From contig CALLLZ010000241.1 in assembly GCA_938008005.1 (NCBI GenBank), positions 1-25,380 of the forward strand: a stretch of 25,380 nt of DNA. The letters are read 5' to 3'. Within the stretch, counting starts at the first letter, position 1, and each line of letters starts with the position of its first letter. Source of the DNA: an uncultured Marinicella sp. GTDB taxonomy: Bacteria; Pseudomonadota; Gammaproteobacteria; Xanthomonadales; Marinicellaceae. Below the pieces are notes generated by a model. The model did no database searches, was not told where the DNA came from, and saw only the letters and a program-made list of their open reading frames with translations. Both the position numbers and the translations under genes were made by a program. Shown piece after piece: positions 1-6,410 of this stretch.

Positions 1-360
1 AACAACAATATCTAATAATGACAGCATCACATCTTTAGACATTTTATCATTGGCATCCAAGTCTTCATCTTTATATGAAAGCAAAGTTTCATGGGCTTCT
101 AGCACTTTTTCAAACGTTTTATCACCGGAGGCTAAGCTGGCATCATCCAGCTCTGCATTGTGACCATCAATACCAAAACCTTCTAACACCCTGACCGAAC
201 TCAACATTTCTGGGCTTTGTAATGCAAACTGCAAGGCTGTTTTACCAAAAAACAAGTTGATATCATAAGGTTTAAAGTACCAAACGTGTACAAAGAAAAC
301 TGAGGCCAATAACACCACAACCAACAACAACCCACCCAAGTATTTAAATAGTTTTTTCAT
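1..360 (-). CDS. DUF885 family protein, N-terminal part (cut by window edge)
   Basis: The reverse strand reads from ATG at 360 without a stop to the window edge, giving 120 residues. It begins MKKLFKYLGG followed by a hydrophobic stretch at about residues 9-26, so it is a membrane anchor or signal peptide. The next segment (VWYFKPYDINLFF, then LQSPEMLSSVRVLE and ELDDAS) matches the usual opening of DUF885 proteins, a large family of exported proteins of roughly 600 residues thought to be metallopeptidase-like; the catalytic part would lie off the window. The start overlaps the stop of the upstream VOC gene as ATGA, which indicates translational coupling, and AAGGATC lies just upstream as ribosome binding site. 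The family call comes from my memory of its N-terminal pattern, so it is probable rather than proven. Confidence 0.7.
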   Translation of the reverse strand, partial: MKKLFKYLGGLLLVVVLLASVFFVHVWYFKPYDINLFFGKTALQFALQSPEMLSSVRVLEGFGIDGHNAELDDASLASGDKTFEKVLEAHETLLSYKDEDLDANDKMSKDVMLSLLDIVV

Positions 361-761
361 GAGATTGATCCTTGTATTTCTTCCGAAATCATACAAAACG
401 CATTGAGTTTGTTACCATCTAGGTCACGAAAGTAAGCAGCATAAAAACCATTACTGCGCTCACCAGGCTTGCCTTCGCAGCTGCCGCCTAATTCAAGTGC
501 TTTAACATACAGTGCTTTAACTTTTTCTGGAGAATCTGCAGAGATAGCCGCCATTTGACCATTACCGGGCTGTGCAGTTTCGTTGTTGTGGGGTTTGATA
601 ACAGAAAAGTTGGTTGTGGGTGAATCATGGCCCCAAACGACATAACCGTGCTTTTCAGAGCCAGCCATTCTGCGTTCAACATTGATTTCATTGAACAAGC
701 TGTCGTAAAATCTTGATGCAGCATCCAAGTCATTGGTGCCAAGAGTTATGTAGCCAAGCAT
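357..761 (-). CDS. VOC family protein (glyoxalase/bleomycin resistance fold)
   Basis: A 134-residue protein with the one-module-pair VOC pattern: it opens with MLGYITLGTNDLDAASRFYD, has a central NFSVIKP strand and ends with FRDLDGNKLNAFC, typical of small VOC proteins. Members use a divalent metal for isomerase, dioxygenase or resistance reactions. The usual histidine in the GNGxH position is a methionine here (GNGQMAA), so metal binding may be incomplete and the substrate cannot be predicted. The start is well supported by AAGGAG about eight bases upstream. The gene is transcribed away from the 3-hydroxyanthranilate operon across an 88-base gap and overlaps the DUF885 gene by four bases, so those two form one operon. 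A role in kynurenine metabolism is possible from position only. Confidence 0.85.
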   Translation of the reverse strand: MLGYITLGTNDLDAASRFYDSLFNEINVERRMAGSEKHGYVVWGHDSPTTNFSVIKPHNNETAQPGNGQMAAISADSPEKVKALYVKALELGGSCEGKPGERSNGFYAAYFRDLDGNKLNAFCMISEEIQGSIS

Positions 762-805
762 GGTGATTCTCCTTTAGAATAGTAAATATAATTATTGTGT
801 GGGTA

Positions 806-840
806 CTGACAGATAATGTCCAGCCAAAATACTATAGGAG
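806..840 (+). promoter_or_regulatory. Promoter and RBS of the 3-hydroxyanthranilate operon
   Basis: CTGACA at 806-811 and TACTAT at 830-835 are spaced by 18 bases and form a plausible sigma70 promoter; AGGAG at 836-840 lies nine bases before the ATG at 850. It is the only promoter-like signal I see ahead of the five tightly packed genes. No operator repeat was recognised. Confidence 0.45.
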
Positions 841-849
841 TTACAATAT

Positions 850-1278
850 ATGAAGAAAGTCATGGCCAGCCAAGCCCCAGATCCTGTGGGTTTATATCCA
901 CATGCCAGGCAAGTGGGTAACCTATTGTTTCTATCTGGTGTTGGACCCAGAAAAAAAGACAGCAAGGAAATACCAGGAGTAAGCATAGATGAGGGTGGTA
1001 ATGTAACATCTTATTGTATAGAAACCCAATGTCGAAGCGTGTTTGATAATGTTAGGTATGTGCTTGAAGCTTCTGGTGCTTCTTGGGGTGATTTGGTTGA
1101 TGTAACGGTGTTTTTAACCAATATGGATGATGACTTTGCAATTTATAATAAAGTTTATGCAGAGTATTTTGCCAGTAACCAACCGTGTAGAACTACGGTT
1201 GAAATTAACAAACTGCCAACCCCTATTGCAATTGAGCTAAAATGTATTGCTGTCATCAATGAGCCATCACATGAGTGA
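850..1278 (+). CDS. nbaF: RidA-family 2-aminomuconate deaminase
   Basis: A 142-residue RidA/YjgF-fold protein. The family trimerises and hydrolyses enamine/imine groups; this subgroup next to 3-hydroxyanthranilate genes is known as 2-aminomuconate deaminase, which removes ammonia from 2-aminomuconate to give 4-oxalocrotonate. Visible family features are LLFLSGVGPR at about 25-34, the VTVFLTNMDD segment at 85-94, and the active-site arginine in PCRTTVEI (R114) with an acidic residue at E129. The start at 850 has a good AGGAG; a second ATG four codons later is less well placed. Its end overlaps the dioxygenase gene by eight bases. The semialdehyde dehydrogenase that should supply its substrate is not in the window. 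The general fold is certain; the specific substrate rests on the neighbours. Confidence 0.82.
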   Translation: MKKVMASQAPDPVGLYPHARQVGNLLFLSGVGPRKKDSKEIPGVSIDEGGNVTSYCIETQCRSVFDNVRYVLEASGASWGDLVDVTVFLTNMDDDFAIYNKVYAEYFASNQPCRTTVEINKLPTPIAIELKCIAVINEPSHE

Positions 1279-1813
1279 AAACATCAGTACGCCCATTCCG
1301 CCGTTTGATTTCAAACAATGGATAGAAAAACACCGAGATCAACTCAAGCCGCCAGTCTGTAACAAACAAGTTTTCATAGAAGATGACTTTATTGTGATGG
1401 TGGTTGGTGGGCCTAACGGACGACGTGATTATCACTATGACGAAGGGCCTGAGTTCTTTTATCAGCTTGAAGGGGAGATGTTGCTTAAAACCCAGCAAAA
1501 TGGTTCAGTTGTGGACTACCCCATAAAGGCTGGTGAAATATTCTTATTGCCACCGCGGATACCTCATTCTCCTGTGCGATATGCCAACTCAATTGGCTTG
1601 GTGGTGGAGCGTAAAAGATTGGTTCATGAAAAGGATGGGCTGATGTGGTTTTGTGAAAATTGTAACCATAAACTTTTTGAGGAGTATTTTACGTTAGAAG
1701 ATATTGAAAAAGATTTTTTTCCTGTTTTTGAGCGTTTTTTTGCAGATGAAGAAGCGCGAACTTGTGATCTATGTGGCACTGTTATGCCAGAAACAAACAA
1801 GCTGGATATTTAA
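1271..1813 (+). CDS. nbaC: 3-hydroxyanthranilate 3,4-dioxygenase
   Basis: This cupin dioxygenase opens the ring of 3-hydroxyanthranilate with Fe(II) and O2 to give 2-amino-3-carboxymuconate-6-semialdehyde (ACMS). With the ATG at 1271 it has 180 residues, close to the well-studied Cupriavidus enzyme. The iron ligands are visible as H55 and E61 in YHYDEGPEFF and H99 in IPHSPVR, with substrate-binding R51, R103 and a glutamate at 113. The bacterial form carries a second, rubredoxin-like iron site, and its two CxxC pairs are present (C128/C131 and C165/C168). Upstream in-frame TTG (1247) and ATG (1259) are possible starts but would lengthen the overlap with the deaminase gene; 1271 fits homologue length. 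The stop overlaps the next ATG as TAATG. Confidence 0.95.
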   Translation: MSENISTPIPPFDFKQWIEKHRDQLKPPVCNKQVFIEDDFIVMVVGGPNGRRDYHYDEGPEFFYQLEGEMLLKTQQNGSVVDYPIKAGEIFLLPPRIPHSPVRYANSIGLVVERKRLVHEKDGLMWFCENCNHKLFEEYFTLEDIEKDFFPVFERFFADEEARTCDLCGTVMPETNKLDI

Positions 1814-2823
1814 TGCTTAAAATAGATATACATACACACATATTACCCGAAAATTGGCCTAATTTACGCGAAAAGTATGGATACGGTGGCTTTGTGCAGT
1901 TGGAACATACGGGCTGTGGGTGTGCCAGAATGTTACAAGATGGTAAACATTTTCGTGATATTGAGTCAAACTGTTGGGACCCACAAGTTCGTTTAACAGA
2001 ATGTGATCATCATGGGGTGCATGTACAGGTTTTATCAACAGTACCGGTGATGTTTTGTTATTGGGCCAAGCCAAAAGACAATTATGACCTTGCCCGATTT
2101 TTAAACGATGACATGGCAAAAAAAGTGGCAACTAACCCCAGAAGATTTGTGGGCTTGGGTACTTTGCCGATGCAAGCGCCGGACTTAGCCATTAAGGAAT
2201 TAGAGCGCTGTGTTAAAGGTTTGGGCTTGGCTGGTGTGCAAATTGGTTCACATGTAAACGATTGGAACTTAAGTGCACCAGAGTTGTTCGATGTTTTTGC
2301 CGCTGCTGAAGAACTGGGGGCGGCGGTATTTGTTCATCCATGGGATATGATGGGTAAAGAGCAAATGAAGGACTATTGGCTGCCATGGTTGGTGGGTATG
2401 CCGGCCGAAACATCTTTGGCTATATGTTCAATGATATTTGGTGGGGTGTTGGAACGATTACCCAAGCTGCGCATAGCATTTGCCCATGGCGGTGGCAACT
2501 TTCCGTCCAGCATTGGTCGCATTGAACACGGTTTTGAGGTTCGTCCAGATTTGGTGGCTGTTGATAACCCGCACAACCCACGAAACTATTTAAAACAAAT
2601 TTACCTTGATACCTTGGTGCATGAACCTGGGGCCCTAGACTATATTGTCAAGCTGATGGGTCCAGAGCGTTTGGCTTTAGGTACTGACTACCCCTTTCCA
2701 TTGGGAGAATTGGAACCAGGTAAACTCATTACTTCCATGCCCTATTCTGATGACACCAAGAGTCGAATGTTGTCAGGTACTGCTCTGGAGTGGTTAAACC
2801 TAAACCGTTCACAATTCATATAA
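1813..2823 (+). CDS. nbaD: 2-amino-3-carboxymuconate-6-semialdehyde decarboxylase (ACMSD)
   Basis: A 336-residue amidohydrolase-superfamily enzyme that decarboxylates ACMS to 2-aminomuconate semialdehyde, diverting it from spontaneous closure to quinolinate. Zinc ligands are visible as H7 and H9 (DIHTH), H175 (VFVHPWD) and D292 (GTDYPFPLG), each two residues before the positions known in the Pseudomonas enzyme. The family-typical STVPVMFCYWAKP and FAHGGGNFPS segments are also present. I take ATG 1813, which overlaps the dioxygenase stop as TAATG; an upstream start at 1771 would add 14 residues lying inside the dioxygenase reading frame and resembling nothing in the family. Its own stop again overlaps the next start as TAATG. 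No missing residue or frameshift was seen. Confidence 0.95.
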   Translation: MLKIDIHTHILPENWPNLREKYGYGGFVQLEHTGCGCARMLQDGKHFRDIESNCWDPQVRLTECDHHGVHVQVLSTVPVMFCYWAKPKDNYDLARFLNDDMAKKVATNPRRFVGLGTLPMQAPDLAIKELERCVKGLGLAGVQIGSHVNDWNLSAPELFDVFAAAEELGAAVFVHPWDMMGKEQMKDYWLPWLVGMPAETSLAICSMIFGGVLERLPKLRIAFAHGGGNFPSSIGRIEHGFEVRPDLVAVDNPHNPRNYLKQIYLDTLVHEPGALDYIVKLMGPERLALGTDYPFPLGELEPGKLITSMPYSDDTKSRMLSGTALEWLNLNRSQFI

Positions 2824-3626
2824 TGAAAGTTGAAGTTAATTTAGATAACCCCCCTATTTCGATTGCAATACCATTAAAGTTTAATGGTCCACAACCCAAC
2901 CATTTTGGAGCAGGAGCCGCCACAACAAGGCCAATGAAGTCGGGTAATTTTATTGGTGATACGCGTCAAGGAGGGTCTTGTAATGCAGATGAAATTACAT
3001 TAAACCCACACTGTAATGGCACACATACAGAAAGCATTTCCCATGTTGTTGATGAGTTGATTGCGCCGCATGAAGTGGTCAAACAACCATTGATGCCAGC
3101 TTATTTGTTAACCGTTTCACCACAGCAAATGTCAAACCTTGATAACAATAAAGACACCTATTTGCCACCACTTAACCCGGAAGACATGGTGTTGAGTAAG
3201 GAGGTATTTACGGCTGTAAGAGAAAACATACACAAAAACGTAAAAGCTTTGATAATCAGAACGTTACCAAATCAAGAAACCAAGCTTAAGCAGATTTATG
3301 GAGCATCTCACCAACCTCCTTTCTTTAGTAACCAAGCGATGCACTGGTTGGTAAAGCATACAGAAATACAACATTTGCTGGTTGATATGCCTTCAGTAGA
3401 TCGCTTGTATGACGATGGCGTTTTAAGTAATCACCGAATCTTTTGGAACATTGAGCCAGGCTCTCATCAGCGGTCGAAAAAGCAGTACCATCACAAAACA
3501 ATTACTGAAATGATATATGTGCCAGATAATATCAAGGATGGCAGGTATTTGCTGAGTCTACAAATACCACGTTTAAGTCTGAATGCAGTTCCAAGTAATC
3601 CGCTGTTGTATCAGTTAAAGGGTTGA
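2823..3626 (+). CDS. Cyclase-family protein, possible kynurenine formamidase
   Basis: A 267-residue protein with the metal-binding signature of the cyclase/KynB fold: H63-C-N-G-T-H68-T-E70 followed by H74, a variant of HxGTHxDxPxH with Glu for Asp and Ser for Pro. KynB hydrolyses N-formylkynurenine to kynurenine and formate using this motif. This protein is some 50-60 residues longer than typical KynB, with an extended N-terminus, so the assignment to that reaction is inferred from the operon. It could instead act on another amide or lactone in the pathway. ATG 2823 overlaps the ACMSD stop as TAATG; an earlier in-frame start at 2790 lies inside ACMSD and is unlikely. Cytoplasmic; no signal peptide. 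Confidence 0.75.
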   Translation: MKVEVNLDNPPISIAIPLKFNGPQPNHFGAGAATTRPMKSGNFIGDTRQGGSCNADEITLNPHCNGTHTESISHVVDELIAPHEVVKQPLMPAYLLTVSPQQMSNLDNNKDTYLPPLNPEDMVLSKEVFTAVRENIHKNVKALIIRTLPNQETKLKQIYGASHQPPFFSNQAMHWLVKHTEIQHLLVDMPSVDRLYDDGVLSNHRIFWNIEPGSHQRSKKQYHHKTITEMIYVPDNIKDGRYLLSLQIPRLSLNAVPSNPLLYQLKG

Positions 3627-3627
3627 T

Positions 3628-4512
3628 TTGAAGATCACCTTTCTTACTATCATTGCATTGCTCGCATTTGCTGGTAACTCAATATTATGTCGACTTGCTT
3701 TGGGTGGTGGGTTAATTGATGCCGGAGGCTTCACTTCGGTGCGTTTGTTGGCTGGCGCTGTTACCTTGGTGTTATTGTTACTATTTAGGTCTGACCAAGT
3801 AAAAAAAACAAGTTACTTGAAACCGACACAAAGGCAGTGGTTAGGCTCAAGCATGCTTTTTGTGTATGCTTGGTGTTTTTCATTGGCATATTTGATTTTA
3901 GATACGGGCAGTGGTGCCCTGATTTTATTTGGTGTTGTGCAATTGACGTTACTGATCGGCGGTTGGCTGTTCAATCAAAAGCTTACCTTGAATGAATTAT
4001 TTGGCGTGTTTTTGGCTTTTTGTGGCTTGGTATACTGGCTGGCTCCTGTCTTGGGAACCCCTTCTTTGGCTGGTTTTATGTTAATGGCTTTATCAGGTAT
4101 GGCCTGGGGTATTTATACCTTTAATGGCAGGTCTGTAGAATCACCGTTTCGTGAAACCACTTTGAATTTTGTATATTGTTTACCGCTGGTTATGTTATTT
4201 AATTTATGGGTTTTTCAGCCTTCAAAGTGGACAGCAGAAGGTTTGGTTCTTGCGGTTATTTCGGGGGCGGTGACTTCAGGTATAGGCTACACTATTTGGT
4301 ATGCAGTCTTGCCGAGAATGAGGTCTTCAAGTGCAGGTGTGATCCAGCTAACTGTACCTGTTATTGCGGCATTGGGAGGCTGGTTTTTTTTACAAGAGGC
4401 AATCAATCAGCGATTGTTAATATCTGCGATCATGGTTCTGGGTGGTATTTTTTGGGTTTTACACAGCAAACAAACCAAAGAACCAACAAAACATTCAAGT
4501 AAGCCCAAGTAA
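3628..4512 (+). CDS. EamA/DMT-family inner-membrane transporter
   Basis: A 294-residue protein of about ten hydrophobic helices arranged as two EamA halves, with FAGNSILCRLAL at the first helix and the second half beginning near residue 146 (SLAGFMLMALSGMAWGIYTF). The family exports or imports small metabolites, amino acids or purines. Translation starts at a TTG one base after the preceding stop; AAAGGG at 3617-3622 is correctly placed for it, and no better start exists. As last gene of the operon it may move a tryptophan-derived aromatic acid or kynurenine intermediate, but that is guilt by association. The C-terminus is lysine-rich. Within 15 bases of its end a short CCCAA/TTGGG inverted repeat may act as a weak terminator. 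Confidence 0.85.
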   Translation: MKITFLTIIALLAFAGNSILCRLALGGGLIDAGGFTSVRLLAGAVTLVLLLLFRSDQVKKTSYLKPTQRQWLGSSMLFVYAWCFSLAYLILDTGSGALILFGVVQLTLLIGGWLFNQKLTLNELFGVFLAFCGLVYWLAPVLGTPSLAGFMLMALSGMAWGIYTFNGRSVESPFRETTLNFVYCLPLVMLFNLWVFQPSKWTAEGLVLAVISGAVTSGIGYTIWYAVLPRMRSSSAGVIQLTVPVIAALGGWFFLQEAINQRLLISAIMVLGGIFWVLHSKQTKEPTKHSSKPK

Positions 4513-4676
4513 TCATTGGGTTATTGAAAGATCTTATACCTAAAAACGTCAAAAATTGCTATTAAACGTAAGGCGGTTTCTTGTTCGTTTATCCAGCCGC
4601 AGTAATAAAGCGGGACTAATATATTTATTGATTTGAGTTTTGAATGTTCGTTTTTTAAAATAATTATTAATTTCTC

Positions 4677-4708
4677 TTGAGTCTGTACCTAAGTACAGGG
4701 TATAAAAT
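4677..4708 (+). promoter_or_regulatory. MerR-type promoter with dyad operator
   Basis: TTGAGT (4677-4682) is followed directly by the perfect inverted repeat CTGTAC-CTAA-GTACAG (4683-4698), then GGTA and the -10 TAAAAT (4703-4708). The spacer is therefore 20 bases, longer than the optimal 17. This is the architecture of metal-activated MerR-family promoters such as merT, zntA and cadA, where the activator untwists an overlong spacer. A shifted -10, TATAAA at 4701, would give 18. The expected transcription start is near 4715, only a few bases before the ATG at 4720. Confidence 0.85.
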
Positions 4709-4719
4709 CAGTGGCATAT

Positions 4720-5154
4720 ATGAAACAAACAAACACTTTTACTATAGGGTCGCTTGCGAAATCTGCCAACGTTGGGGTACAAACGATTCGTTTTTACCAA
4801 CGCAAAGCAATCCTTCGTCAGCCGCCAAAAAGAAATGGCTTTCGGTATTATTCGGATGAAGATGTTCGCATTGTTAGGCTAGTCAAAAAACTGCAAGGCG
4901 TAGGCTTTTCTTTAGATGAAATTAAAGAGTTTCTTGTTTTTAAAACGTGCAGTAAATCCAGATTATTGGTAAAACAAAAAACAACAGATAAGGTTGTAGA
5001 AATAAAACAAAAGATCATTGAATTGCAATCGACCTTGAAAGCATTAGAAAAGTTTTCCAGAGCTTGTGGTTCAAGTAGCAACAATTCAATTGGTTGTGAC
5101 TTGTTAGATTGTTTTGATAATGAGTGGAAGTGCTGTAAAAAACTGAACCCATAA
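4720..5154 (+). CDS. MerR-family metal-responsive regulator
   Basis: A 144-residue MerR protein: winged helix-turn-helix at about 7-75 (FTIGSLAKSANVGVQTIRFYQR, then RYYSDEDVRIVRLVKKLQ with GFSLDEI), a long dimerisation helix at 80-112, and a metal loop at the end. Cysteines at 77, 116 and 126 occupy roughly the positions of the three ligands of mercury/lead/cadmium sensors (82, 117, 126 in Tn501 MerR), though the first gap is four residues longer. Further cysteines at 131, 138 and 139 enrich the tail. I prefer ATG 4720 over GTG 4711, because GTG lies before the likely transcription start. No clear Shine-Dalgarno is present, so the message may be almost leaderless. It drives its own operon with the cysteine-rich gene 22 bases downstream. 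The metal specificity cannot be decided by eye. Confidence 0.9.
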   Translation: MKQTNTFTIGSLAKSANVGVQTIRFYQRKAILRQPPKRNGFRYYSDEDVRIVRLVKKLQGVGFSLDEIKEFLVFKTCSKSRLLVKQKTTDKVVEIKQKIIELQSTLKALEKFSRACGSSSNNSIGCDLLDCFDNEWKCCKKLNP

Positions 5155-5176
5155 TATATTAATCAGGAGAATAAAG

Positions 5177-5305
5177 ATGAGTGATACATGTCAATGTTGT
5201 GAAGAAAATAAAGAAAAATCAATATGCTGTTGTAATTCAGCTGATTGTAAATGTGCTGAAAGTTGTACGTGTGGAGACTGTTGTAGCGATTCTGACTGCT
5301 GCTAA
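5177..5305 (+). CDS. Metallothionein-like cysteine-rich mini-protein, 42 residues
   Basis: ATG 5177 to TAA 5303-5305 encodes 42 residues, 14 of them cysteine (positions 5, 7, 8, 17, 18, 19, 24, 26, 30, 32, 35, 36, 41, 42), in CxCC, CCC, CxC, CxC, CC and CC clusters. There is no histidine and no aromatic residue; the rest is mainly Asp, Glu, Ser, Lys and Asn. A strong AGGAGA at 5165-5170 sits six bases before the ATG. The gene starts 22 bases after a MerR metal sensor and must be transcribed from the same MerR-type promoter. This composition is that of a metallothionein, which chelates soft metals (Cu, Cd, Zn, Hg) in the cytoplasm. It does not resemble cyanobacterial SmtA or the mycobacterial MymT pattern as I know them, so it may be an undescribed family. 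A small cysteine-rich metallochaperone is an alternative. Confidence 0.85.
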   Translation: MSDTCQCCEENKEKSICCCNSADCKCAESCTCGDCCSDSDCC

Positions 5306-5612
5306 AATGCGGGATATATAACATGTCCAGCTACACCAACGAAGGGTCTATATGCCAATTTGAAAAACTATTCGATAGCCATAAAGACCCACTTGTTTTA
5401 AAAACGAAGCCAAGAAACATAACGCTCAAGCAAAGCAGAGAAAAGTGAATAAATCAGGACCTCCTCAAACAACAACCAATTTAATCCACTGAATTAATGG
5501 GGTTATAAAGGTAAAAAAAAGCTTTTTAAAATCTAGTCCCAAGCTTTAGATAGCACTTGAAAAAGGCCTTTGAAAAGTTAACAATGATAGTTTTAAAAGT
5601 TCGAGGTCAGAG
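5306..5612 (+). other. Intergenic stretch between metallothionein-like gene and terC
   Basis: These 307 bases hold one possible short ORF (listed separately) and otherwise nothing I can assign. There are short AT-rich palindromes (AAAAAGCTTTTT near 5516, AAAGGCCTTT near 5563) but no convincing terminator. TTGAAA-like -35 elements near 5557-5575 could serve terC, but no clean -10 partner is visible. Confidence 0.4.
5323..5448 (+). CDS. Possible 41-residue ORF, doubtful
   Basis: ATG 5323 to TGA 5448 gives 41 residues starting MSSYTNEGSICQFEKLFDSH and ending in a basic tail. I recognise no family. The ribosome binding site is poor (GGGA about ten bases upstream), and the frame has no cysteine pattern to link it to the preceding gene. 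It begins only 17 bases after the metallothionein-like stop, so it could be a third gene of that operon or chance coding. Confidence 0.2.
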   Translation: MSSYTNEGSICQFEKLFDSHKDPLVLKTKPRNITLKQSREK

Positions 5613-6410
5613 ATGGAAGGATTATTCACCATAGAAAACTTGCTTACCCTGGGCATGCTGGTAATGCTGCAAGCAGTGCTTGGTTTTGATAATTTATTAT
5701 ACATTATCATTGAATCACAACGGGTTGAAGAGTCAAGACAGTCCAAGTTAAGAAAAACGGGCATATGGTTGGCGGTTTTATTCCGTTTGGTTTTGTTGTT
5801 TTTGTTATTAAAAATACTCTCATATTTTACAGAGCCACTGTTTTCCTTAAGTTGGGAAGGTGTCATAGAAGGGACATTTAATCTTCGAGCCGTTGTGGTC
5901 TTGTTGGGAGGAATTTTCATCATTTATACTGCCATGAAAGAAATCATGCATATGATGATGTTAGAAGAAAATATTGAACATGAGAAAAAACAAAAATCTT
6001 CTTTTACCAAAGCGTTAATTCTGATTGTCACCATGAACGTGGTTTTTTCTTTTGATTCAATTCTCAGTGCCATGGCTTTAACGGATAACTACATCATCAT
6101 GGCTTCAGCCATTTTAATTGGAGCTGGTTTGATGGTCTGGTTGGCAGATACTGTTGCGACCTTTTTACAGAAAAATCGCATGTATGAGGTGTTGGGGCTT
6201 TTCATATTATTTATTGTAGGTATTATGCTGTTGTCTGAAGCGGGTCACATTGCGCACTTAAAATTCTTTGGGCATGAGATCACCCAAATGAGCAAAGCCA
6301 CATTTTATTTTGTGATTGTTATACTGGTAATTACAGAAATTGTTCAATCAAGGTATACCAAGAAATTAAATCAACTTAAAGCCAGAAGATTGGAAAAAGA
6401 ATCTAAATGA
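5613..6410 (+). CDS. TerC-family integral membrane protein
   Basis: A 265-residue protein with seven or more membrane helices and the two TerC signatures carrying membrane-buried aspartates: LGFDNLLY (D26) and FSFDSILSA (D148). A degenerate GHIAH at 211-215 stands where many relatives have GGHFH. TerC proteins are associated with tellurite resistance and, in better-studied members, with export or metallation of manganese and with calcium. A charged loop (EENIEHEKKQK, about 118-128) separates the two halves. The ATG follows GAGGTCAGAG, a modest ribosome binding site. Its stop overlaps the antiporter start as ATGA, so the two are one operon and may jointly handle cation balance. Whether the nearby MerR cassette also controls it is unknown; a 307-base gap intervenes. 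Confidence 0.9.
   Translation: MEGLFTIENLLTLGMLVMLQAVLGFDNLLYIIIESQRVEESRQSKLRKTGIWLAVLFRLVLLFLLLKILSYFTEPLFSLSWEGVIEGTFNLRAVVVLLGGIFIIYTAMKEIMHMMMLEENIEHEKKQKSSFTKALILIVTMNVVFSFDSILSAMALTDNYIIMASAILIGAGLMVWLADTVATFLQKNRMYEVLGLFILFIVGIMLLSEAGHIAHLKFFGHEITQMSKATFYFVIVILVITEIVQSRYTKKLNQLKARRLEKESK

Noticed and set aside
4513..4676. Possible attenuator or riboswitch between the EamA gene and the MerR promoter
   Set aside because: Only short, imperfect stems (CCCAA/TTGGG, GCGG/CCGC) are visible; no known riboswitch core was recognised.
5546..5923. 125-codon minus-strand frame opposite terC
   Set aside because: Antisense to TerC motifs, Asn/Lys-rich, no ribosome binding site.
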